In this document: positions 54,766-64,000 of the stretch, piece after piece | How the letters are laid out: each line of letters opens with the position of its first letter | Numbering within the stretch: the first letter of the stretch is position 1 | NCBI GenBank assembly: GCA_025201765.1 | Contig: MU623362.1 | Span: forward strand, 186,001 to 250,000 | Direction: 5' to 3' | DNA length: 64,000 bases | From: Daldinia sp. FL1419 | Taxonomy: Eukaryota > Ascomycota > Sordariomycetes > Xylariales > Hypoxylaceae | Program-made: the position numbers and the translations under genes | The notes under the pieces: model-generated | The model's database searches: none | Seen by the model: only the letters and a program-made list of their open reading frames with translations | What the model was told of the DNA's origin: nothing

Positions 54766-57700
54766 GTTGTCGCCAATTGATTCGCCTTTCAGCAAGGCGG
54801 AGCTCTGAAAACGACAGTCGGATCAATAGGAGATAGTGCAACGAGGGGGAAAGGATATGGCCTAGCAGGTCATATCCTTGAGCAAAATATCTCGTCAATA
54901 TCCTCGGCGTTGATGAGGTTGGGTAAGGTTTGGAGTTGGTGTGTGTGTGTTGCGGCGCCCGGTAATTGTTGTGTGAGAGTTTGGGCCTTGTGTGGGCTTG
55001 TTTGCAAGAGAGTGGTCAAACCTTCCTTGGCTAGAAAAAAAAAAAAACTAACCTAACTCTTTTTTTTCCCCTTGGTTTTTCCTTTAGGTGACGCCCAGAC
55101 TTCGCTTAGGCGGGATGGTGAAATAATTATCTCTTGAATTTTGGGGGTTTTGCAATTGACTTCATTTTAGTGCGCTGCTGAATAAGCGCCCTATTAGAGC
55201 AAAGTATTGTACAATACCTTGGTAATAGGGCATATAATAGGGCAGGTGTAGGTAGGGCAGGTAGGTAGGGCAGGTAGGTAGGGTTCAAACATCTACTAGC
55301 GCGGGACGTATCACCAATGCACTTTCCTAAGTTAATCTGTAAGGACTATTTTGGATTGGAACCTTCTGGCTGTCTTGACCCTAAGGAAGTACCTATGTAT
55401 CTAGGAAACATCCATCTACCTAGTGTACCTGCCTAGCATTTACCTATTACGCGTATTTCTGGTTGTCTAGTTCGTCCTCTCTTGTACTTGCGCCTACCCT
55501 GAGGATCGTATATATATAAAAGACTTTCTATCAAGGTATCCAAGATCTGCGAGAAGATAATGTACCTTCAACAAAGTCCTTGTCAGCAATTACGTATTCC
55601 TGTAACAGGGTTAGCCAAGAACTTCCCCAGATCCCACAATTGCATCACTTGCATATGGAAGATAGGCACACTGATCCTGATGTCGATGTAGATAACGCTT
55701 AGACCAAGTTGCGCTCGGACCATGCGTTGCAACGGCTTTGATGGATCCCGTTTTATCTTTTATCGTGAAGTTTATCATCGCCAATCGGTATCTAATCTAG
55801 TTATCTATGTCACCCCTCCATTATCGTGTTGTCATGGTTCTAGATCTGTCGTGTTCCTAGTTTGTGCATAGTAGATTGATAAGGAGAAGAGTAATATTTT
55901 AGTTAGTAGTAGTTATATAATTGTCAAGTTGAGGATTTGTTTCTCTATACCAAATTTTACAATATAGACCAAACGTCGGCATCCGATAGTTGACTTTAGA
56001 GTCACAACTAATATAAGTCTAGAAATGATATATAGGTAGGTATATATTCTCGCTTTTTTTAACCAACGAGGAGGCGGAGGTCTAGTATTGTAAATTGTAA
56101 GCTTAACAGTCAACGCATCTCTTCATAACCCAAGTTACGTACAACATTTAATATCGACAATGTGCACGTAGGTATCTATAATGAACGCCACACCAGGGTC
56201 CTCGGTCTCCGAATCCCGGGTCTCAACGCAAGGGTTTCCATCAGGGTCTCCCCCCCCCCCCAATCGCACCGCCGCACCCATCGAGCATATCTACCTATCT
56301 ATACATCTAACCTACCTCTAGATGCGGCGCTCTACGCGCTCCGTGATAGGCCCACTAGAGCCAAATGCCCTTCTTGGCGAGTAACCTAGATTCGACGTAG
56401 TCCGCCTACCCTTCACGTAGAATATATACATAGCTGACTACCTATATACCTACCTACATATGTAACCCGTCGTTATCGAAAAGGGGAGAGAGAGGTAACG
56501 TGATCAACGAGAAAGTAGTATCCGGTTATTAGCAGGCCATCCCTGGAAACCGTTTGCCCACCCCCTATGTACGCCCGCTACCACGGGTTCCCGTATCGTC
56601 GTCTAAGAGGGAGGTGTGAATATGCTACCTTGCAATTTCTCCAACAGCCATTGGTAAATCGTATATCATTGTATGGAGCTTCACACGGGGACCTTGTCGA
56701 GGACCACCATCCGCCTACGTAAAAATGGGTTTAAATAGAAACAACTTGATAGGTCCAGATCGAGCAGTATACGGGGCGTCTTCATGTTGGTGCTTGTCGT
56801 CGGACAGGGTGCAAAAGCTATATCTTACTTAACATTTAGGTAACTTATTTTCCTCGACGACCACGGCATTCGGTAGCGGGATGACGTTATGCAAAACGGG
56901 GCGCCGGGAAAAGCGTCGCTACACGCTGTAATTAGGTCCAAGGAGATACTTCGTACCTCTTCAGATCGTGGGGTATCGTGGGAGGGATTTTGATTCTGTT
57001 AATAATGGCTTCCTTATCTCTGGTTCGCCTATCATACCGACAATTCATTGACACCAGAGATAAGCCAACCATAGGTCACCTCCCATCCAAATAAATACTC
57101 TGCAGTAGAATCTGGGTGAACTTGAGAATATCTTCTCTATTTATCTGTTCGCCGACAATCCTTGGAAACTATCGTCAACTTCTTATTTGAAAGACGTAGA
57201 GCCTTCCCAGAGATATCAGTTACTATTCGCGTATAATCCTGACCGAGTCTACTACAGCGACCTGCGGGAGGGATATTTTTCTTTTATCACTTTCTATTGC
57301 CTTTTTTCTTTCTTTTTCTTTTTCGTTTTCTTCGTATTTAATCCGATAGAGAATAAGACAAGCGTCTCTTTCGTGTTCATGCTTAACAAATCCTTTCTTC
57401 ATGACTAGTTGATGAGATGTAGTATCTCTGGTGTATCTCAAGTCTTAAAGTGGTCTCGTGCCTCGAGTGAGGTTGTTTGTCACGCCTCGGATCCCTTACT
57501 TTCTAGGTTGGGAAAGTCGAGCAATATATGGTTGCACTCTATGTTGGACCAACACCTACTAGCCATGCACAGACCCGATCCGACCAAAACAATGCCACCA
57601 TTAAGACGACCCAAGATGAGGTCCTACGCTGTGTCAATGTGTAGAGGTGTTTTATCCGTCAGGCAGGAAAATAAAGTTGGGGAGAGGCAGCGCAACGACT

Positions 57701-60618
57701 CCATTATGAGAGGGCCTAGAGAACTCGTGGACGCGTCACATAAGATGGAGAATGCGTCCGGATGAGAAAGTCCGTGGCTTCAGAATGGCTGCGGTCCTTG
57801 TGATTTCGGATACGGGAATAATATGCGACGTCACTGGAGGGTTGCTAAGCTTGGAATACACGAGCGGTCACGCCTAATGACATTCAGGTCGATCGAAGAT
57901 TCCCAGTAATCGACCATGCAGCACACTCGTATAGGATTTCTTTCCATCGTTGTCAGCAAAGGATGCGTACCTAGGTAGCCGGTGGATGTGAACGTAAGCG
58001 TGGATCTGGGTCACCGCATTTTGCGTCAGGTTCGCTTTCGGGAAATAGTTGTTTCTGGGGATCACGCGGCACACGCCACTTGCAGGGCTACCTTTGGAAC
58101 CACTTGTCCGATGTGTCCTTTCATGCGGAGACTTGTCCGAGGATCTCAACTTGGCTTGCCGAGATTATTTGGCAGGGTTGGATGCTGACAACTGTAGCAA
58201 TCAATTACGGACTCAACTGAATTCGGAATTTCTGGGGCGGCTGGGCAAGCGGGCAAAGTTAGACGGTTGGACGCCAATGGATGAAGAGGGGATATGCCCG
58301 TGATGCCGACTCCACCTGCAACATGATTCCTTCATATTTCATACGCGGCATAACAGCATTCATCGTTGGGAACAACCCAAGACTACCTAGCCTAGCCGAC
58401 CGAGCCCACCAGCCACCGGGCTGCCTTTGACCGAACCAGCATTCCCGACCGACGACCTGGTTGTCCTGGTTGTCCTGGTAGACCTTGTTTTTTTCGAATC
58501 CACCAGATGGACGTTTCTCGAGGTCCCCGATCCCATTACAACACAGCAATGAAGCAGGATGATCGAAGTTCAATCCACTCATGCCTCGTGAGTGATGATA
58601 GTCGCCTTTGTTCGTCGGTTGGGGGCTGAACTAAACAATCAAACGAGCCTACGACGAACCCCCACGACAACTAAAACAGACCCACGAGACCGCTCTAGGC
58701 CAGGGGAGGGAAGATGAAGTTAGCCTGGATATGGCATCGGATATTTACTTGGCCAATGATACGATCTAATCTGATCTGTCACGCCGAACTTGTTGACCGA
58801 CAGCCGGTCGGCTCGAGCGGCACAGTGTTGAGCAAGTTTACCTTACAGGACCAAGTAAACTTGAGAAAGCGAGGGCCTGGTAAAGATGTAGGTTAGGACC
58901 TGGTTAGGACCTACCTAACCTAGGACCTAGCAACGCTGGCAATTGCCCGCTAGCATAGCCTAGCATTACCTAACATTGCATCGTAGCGGAATCGACCGCT
59001 CTGACCCCTCTAATCATCCTATCTGGGTAATCACCTTACAAACTCTGCATACGGGTCTAACTTCCTGGCTTGGCAGTCCCAAGAGTTCTACATGGTAGTG
59101 GAGATCATACGCAGCAACCCCTCCTTCCCCTCCGAGTGCATTGCGCTTCAATTGCTCCTTACCCGGATGTATCTGCATTACTACATGTGTATAGCTACAT
59201 GTGTATATATGTACATATAACTGAGATCCACATCAATAAAAGTACTTACTGCTCAAGTACCCTCCTCAAGGAAATAACAGAAGAAACGAAACAAAAACGA
59301 ACCACCGTCTGAAACGGGATAGTATACTTTTTTAAAGAGGTATACTTGTATATTTTAGCGGGGGAGAAAAAGGCCTACCGTGCCCTACCGTCCATATACT
59401 CGCTATATATAAGCCTCCGATCACGGCTACCCCTCGGGGTCTGTCCGGTATTAGCCAACTGTCCGTTTCAGCAAACGCTCGAAATTGTACGTTACATACC
59501 TTTATGGACTTACCACCGAGAAATAGATCATCGATCTCCTAGTCTATCCCAAGTCCGCGCTCCTAACCAGGCCGAAAAAAATTGAGAGGGGGTGCCTAGA
59601 ACTAATATACCAGGATCTGCTGTGAAACTTGGAAAAGCTCGCATGTAACGCATGCTCAGTCCATTTAGTTTCGTCAATCCAACGTCACCGTCACGCCCAA
59701 GACTCGACGTCCCGAGGAAATATCAATTTGGTCATATCGTTTAAGGAGTGTAGATATCCGTTGTCTATTCCTGCAGGACGCATGTAGGTGCGTACCTACG
59801 CTGATAGGCCCTTAAAGGCTATCCCAAATTATACTGTTTAGCAACCAGGCTCCCTTTCTCGAGTTTCTGTTTTCATTCGCCTCTGCGGTATATTACAGGA
59901 TCGATGGAAGCTTTCTGTGACATCGATACGCAAAGCCTTGTAGTCACGACTCAATAACCGAAACGCGCAACACCGGATAGCGCACCTTCCCAAGTCAACA
60001 GTACATACACGGATGGCTTGAATATTGTATAATGTGCTTGAAAGCAGAGTATATTTCGATATGGGCGAAGAATCGTATCGCTTCTCTAAAGGGAATCGAA
60101 TCGCGTCTCGCTAGGCTGAAGTGCTGCTTTATAAACTCGTAGACCAGAATATCATGACTTTTGAACTCCTATGAACGCCTGCCATCATGGATATCGGGAT
60201 CCTATAAACCTTTCAAGCGTAAATTCGTCCCGAATATCATACCAAAACAAAACTTTTCCCGCATCTCCAAATATTGTGATTGCTGTAAATAATCGGTGTC
60301 TCGAGGCTTTACGGACTCCTTGGGTATCGTGCCGGCTACCTTCATAGAATATTTCGAATGATCTTCCAAAAATAAGTACAATGCTGACCCGCTACCAAGT
60401 GCGATGCTTATTATAGCCTCGACGAGAAGTTACGTACCAATCGACATTAATAATTCTAGACATGGCTTCGTGGTCTCGGTTTGCATTCGTCCATCGTATA
60501 TCGCCTCGATGGTAGGGAGCGGCGTCTCGACGATGTTGCTTCCACCTGACCCCATAAAACTTCCGCCTTCTTCGATGTCGTATTCGAGGCCCCAACCACA
60601 TTAATTCGATTCTGGATG
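54766..60618. other. 5.9 kb gene-poor interval
   Basis: No confident gene was found in either strand. Features seen: a GGTAGGTAGGGCA repeat block at about 55240-55285, many ACCTAC/TAGGTA motifs (55390-55450, 56280-56330, 56430-56465), 12 C at 56250-56261, T-rich stretch at 57296-57340, TTGTCCTGGTTGTCCTGG at about 58461-58478, and AGGACCTGGTTAGGACC-type repeats near 58895-58930. Open frames such as 57409-57765 and 58049-58303 have no recognised motif. A non-coding RNA or orphan gene cannot be excluded. Confidence 0.4.
55240..55285. repeat. GGTAGGTAGGGCA-type tandem block
   Basis: GGTAGGTAGGGCAGGTAGGT-like units repeat from about 55240 to 55285; the period is roughly 13-17 bp with indels. Confidence 0.7.
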
Positions 60619-62023
60619 TTACCTCATATTACTCGTATCGAAGGAGAACTGCGTTGGAAAGGCCATAGATGCACTTAGACCAAACGGATCCCAATCTAAT
60701 GCGGGATCTAACAGCTGGGTCATACTCGGATAACCTTGGCCTTGCGTTTGGCTTTGAGCTTGATTGCTCTGCCCCCCGGGTGCTATTGGGGGCTGTCCTG
60801 GCGGTCCCGTTGTGGTTGGTTGCACGGGCATGCTATGCTGCTGGGGAACTTGGAACGTCGAAGGATAAGGGCCTGGCCCTGGCGTATCTGGTTCGGGCTC
60901 GTCCATCATATCGGTCGGGGCATCGTACTCTTGTTCTGTACTCACGGGTTAGGCATAGGACGACAGAGTTCTATTAAAACAAAAGAAACGGGCCAGCTTG
61001 CCGAGCTGCTGAAAATGATTTTGGAATGACGTCGGGTAGAATGCCGTCGGCCGAGAGCCGGCAGCAGCATGCTGCTGTAGCATCTGCTGGCGTGCCGCGA
61101 CTGTCATTCCGGGCATCGGTGCCAATTGCGGTTTCATGGGCGGGGGGATCGTCGTTCGCATGCTCGTAGGATCTGAAGACACAGGTGAAGCTGTTGTTTG
61201 ATTACCAAAAGGTGGTGTAGGGTTAGTAGGAGAAGCTGCGTGTGAAGGAGGCGTTGGCCGAGTCTTTGGCGAAGCCATAGACTGCTGTACCCCCGCGGGC
61301 TGATGCAAAGAAGGTACGCCAGGCTCGAGTTTCGGGGCGATACTAGAAGCAGACCTGCGCGAGTGGTGATGTCTGTTAAGAATCGCCCGTGGCATAGGTG
61401 GTGGCTGCACCATGTTCTGGGGCATATGAGTTGGACCAAGGTTTGGACTACCAGTCTTGGCGTGAAGCTCAGCTTGGACATCAATACCTAAAATAATGTG
61501 AGATACGGCTACCCATGAGAACGAATAAGACGAGACAATTACCTTTCTCCAACAAGATTCGTTCCAGAAGGGAGTTTTTATATCGGAGCATCAAACATTC
61601 GTCCGCGGCGCTGCGATGGGCAGCTTGCAGACTGGCCAAGTTCGACTCATGGGCTTTAATAGTCTCCTCGAGCTGCTTGATATATTCTGTCCGGCGCTCT
61701 CTGAATGCGGCTTGCGCCTGGCGATTTCTCTGCTTGCGCTCTTCCGAAGTAGCATATATCTTGCTCACTGTCAGTCTACAAATATGGTTCCAACCCCCCA
61801 CTACGCCCCAAGCATAGCGCAAATCACCAAAACCAAGCAAAGCCAGTTATAACTATAGACGAGAAAACAATAAACTTACAGGCTTGCGACCTCCCTTACG
61901 CTTTGCCGGTTGGTTTTCTGGCGGGATCGATGGGCCCGGCTCATTCTCAGGACTTGAACCAATGGACTCATCTGATTCGTCTTTGGAATGTTCTTTCTTG
62001 TCGATGGACATCCTGTCTGACAT
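60619..62023 (-). CDS. Fungal AP-1-like bZIP transcription factor
   Basis: Exons are 62023-61880, 61759-61543, 61487-61002 and 60935-60619, 387 residues. The acidic/Ser-rich start (MSDRMSIDKKEHSKDESDES) leads to KRKGGRKP at the exon 1-2 junction. The basic region is RKQRNRQAQAAFRERR, with N-x-x-A-Q-x-x-F-R contacts of the fungal AP-1 class, followed by a leucine zipper (about 73-121). The later block KNSLLERILLEKGIDVQAEL spans the exon 2-3 junction. The rest is Pro/Gln/Ser-rich, with no cysteine-rich redox domain visible, so a Yap1-type oxidative-stress role is not supported. Intron 1 ends at AAG rather than CAG/TAG, and intron 3 has a GC donor (GCAAGC), with a CCTAAC branch-like site close to the acceptor. 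MeaB-like or another AP-1-type regulator is possible. Confidence 0.87.
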
Positions 62024-64000
62024 GACAATCTCGAATACAGGAGACGTTATTATAAACAAATAAAATATTTAATATAGGCGATGGTTGTATGTCTTCCCTA
62101 GGAGGCTTGCCTAGTATAAGTGATTTGTGGCGTAAGTAGAGGAATATTGCCTAGTACGTGTGGCCCTTAGATATCGCTGAACTTGGGGATAAAAAAAGTA
62201 AAATAGGGTCGTCCGTCCGGTAGTGAAGCGCGCGCATGCAGCGCTAATCAGTACATAATCTGGGGAAACGGGATCCGACAGATGGGGACAAGAATCTTTG
62301 GCAAGATCGAGAAATAAGGATGATCCAGGCGGCGCCAGGGGAAACAGTCAGGTAGAGTAACAATGGAGATACACAAGAGACAACGAGTAGTATAGAGGGG
62401 TGACAAGTTGTGGTGAAGTAAAGGTAAGGAGAAAATATTGCTTTGGTTTTATGTAATTGAAATCGGTAGGCAACTTCGGGTTGGCTGACTTAGGGTGGCT
62501 TGCCGGATTTTTAGAGGGTCCTTTTTCAGCTTTAGATGGCCCGGATGGCAAGAGGCACCAAATTCTCTTGGAAGGGTGTGGGAAGACTTTTTTTTTCCTT
62601 TTTTTCTTCTTCTTCTTCTCTGTCTCTTCTGCTCCTTTCCCCCTTCCGGATTCCAATTGGCGGTGCGGACTCTAGTCTTACTAGTAAGTGGCTAGTCGTC
62701 TGGTGATCCGCCGTGATCGATAGAGGACCTACTAACGTTATTGGGTCCAATTATCGCTGACTTTATGTTCGGTCTGCTCCCTATTCAGTCGCCGTGCGTC
62801 CCACGTCAACGTTTTTCGAATTCAATGTGCTACCCACACGAATTGCCCTTGTCAAAGATCGCGAACAGGACTTTCAAATTAGTGACAAATTAGTGAGAGC
62901 GTGTGTTGGATAGGGATGTTTGGGTTGCTTCTAGGAGAATTCACCCTAAGCGAATTATAGAAGGGTAAAGCTTGTACGGCCTTGTTGTGTGTTAGTCCCG
63001 GTTTAGTATAACACCAATGACACCCCAAAGTCCGCAGAGTAGCATGCAGTAAAATACTGCGGGACAGAACACAAGAGTTGAGGATAGTGTGCGCTTAGGT
63101 TAGACGAATCCACTGTATTGAGGGTCTTGAGAAAAAAAAAAAAAAAAAACCGGATGCAACTTTAGATGGGTCGTTTTAACAGTGACCCTCCGGTGGACTG
63201 CGTTGATTAAACAAGCGGCGAGGCAGGTAGTACAACAAACAATAAAGCAGGTATAAAATAGATCAGACGTGATTTCTAATTATTACCGATTCGTTGGAGA
63301 AAAAGGGAAATATGAAAATGATTCAAGTAGAGCGTCGTAAAGTTTATGTTAGGTAGGTAGGTTATGATGAGGAGTTGTTGCAGCGGATGATGCTAGCTTT
63401 TCATTTCCATCTCAAAAAGAGTGTGCTATGTAAAGGTCGGGGATCTACCCTAGTTACAAGCTTACGGCGTTTGTATGTGGTGCTAGGTACCTCTAGGCAA
63501 ATGCGCCAGTGCTCTTCTACGGAGGTACAAAGTTACGCGGTAAGGATGTGAGTGTAGAGAAGTTAGGAGCTAGGTGAGCTTGAGCTTAGCAGGTGGGCAG
63601 GTGCCCGGATGGATGCCTGTCAGTCTAAGTACCCTGTACTTAGATTTAAGTAACGGACCAATCCTTGGTACATTCGGTCAAGTCTCCTTATATGAAGGAT
63701 TTATACCGGTTGCACAGTTTTGAAACGGGAAGACAATCTCTCAAAGTACCTCTCTTCGGGGCATCATGTAAGTGTAAATCCAACCGGACAACTTCCGACT
63801 TTCGACCCGGACCGCAAGTTAATATCCGACTTATTTAATTGGTTTTGCCTACCGTAGATAAGTACATATATACTTACATGTAAATGGACCTTCTAACATG
63901 CTTCTGCTTTCTTGATCCGTTTAGTCCTCGTACTCATCTTATGGGATCCGAAGTGATTACTGGCTCCCTGTTCCCGAAAGCAGCTTCAATTTGGGGGTTC
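62024..64000. promoter_or_regulatory. bZIP gene upstream region
   Basis: Two kilobases without a recognised gene, lying upstream of the bZIP gene. It contains a T/CTT-rich stretch at 62588-62640, a run of 18 A at 63132-63149, and TAGGTAGG motifs at about 63350-63362. A long leader and upstream control region would be normal for a fungal regulator, but no element was assigned. Confidence 0.4.

Noticed and set aside
57409..57765. 118-codon plus-strand frame in the 55-60 kb gap
   Set aside because: It starts at a non-ATG codon, has no motif, no splice neighbours and no coding bias that I can see.
58049..58303. 84-codon plus-strand frame with protein-like composition
   Set aside because: No recognised domain and overlapping open frames on both strands, as expected in GC-balanced non-coding DNA.

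Overview
This 64 kb window comes from a filamentous ascomycete (Pezizomycotina). The gene families and gene structures suggest Sordariomycetes, possibly a xylarialean fungus, but that placement is inference. The evidence is short spliceosomal introns (mostly 50-70 nt, GTAAGT/GTATGT donors, CTAAC-like branch sites), typical fungal housekeeping proteins, a HET-family remnant, and long intergenic tracts rich in TAGGTACCTA-type low-complexity sequence. No tRNA, rRNA, CRISPR or intact transposon was recognised.

Layout. 1-6.2 kb: SEC63 (minus, its 3' end runs off the window), STE14-type isoprenylcysteine methyltransferase (minus) and TFIIIA (minus). 6.7-7.3 kb: RPB6 (plus), divergent from TFIIIA. 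7.9-12 kb: a decayed accessory patch. It holds a multiply frameshifted pseudogene on the minus strand, a HET-like pseudogene on the plus strand, a 10-bp-period tandem repeat and a very AT-rich block. 12.1 kb: a small cysteine-rich secreted protein at the edge of that patch. 13.3-17.2 kb: S-formylglutathione hydrolase (plus) and an Afi1/MesA-type DENN-like protein (minus). 20.3-21.3 kb: a myosin regulatory light chain whose first coding exon is only the ATG. 24.8-26.9 kb: a TPR-DnaJ co-chaperone followed by an in-frame downstream ORF with a membrane segment. 28.3-32.3 kb: an MFS transporter and a DGAT1-type acyltransferase, convergent. 33.9-38.2 kb: PFS2 (mRNA 3'-end processing) and NUC1 (mitochondrial nuclease), convergent. 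39.7-41.0 kb: a polytopic membrane protein of unknown function. 44.2-48.8 kb: a ZIP zinc transporter and PEX8 (peroxin ending in SRL), convergent. 49.4-49.9 kb: a TMEM170 family protein. 51.9-54.8 kb: an orphan coiled-coil protein and an STM1-type ribosome-associated protein. 60.6-62.0 kb: a fungal bZIP transcription factor.

The genes do not form one pathway; they are mostly conserved single-copy cellular genes. Loose themes are protein targeting and folding (SEC63, TPR-DnaJ, PEX8, STE14), gene expression (TFIIIA, RPB6, PFS2, STM1, bZIP), and membrane or lipid biology (DGAT1, MFS, ZIP, TMEM170). Exon boundaries were worked out by hand from splice signals and reading-frame continuity; every multi-exon model below closes in frame. 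The observations most worth a second look are the post-stop extension of the TPR-DnaJ gene, the two pseudogenes in the 8-10.5 kb patch, the neighbouring secreted cysteine-rich protein, and the unusual splice structures (ATG-only exon, GC-AG intron, two tiny first exons).
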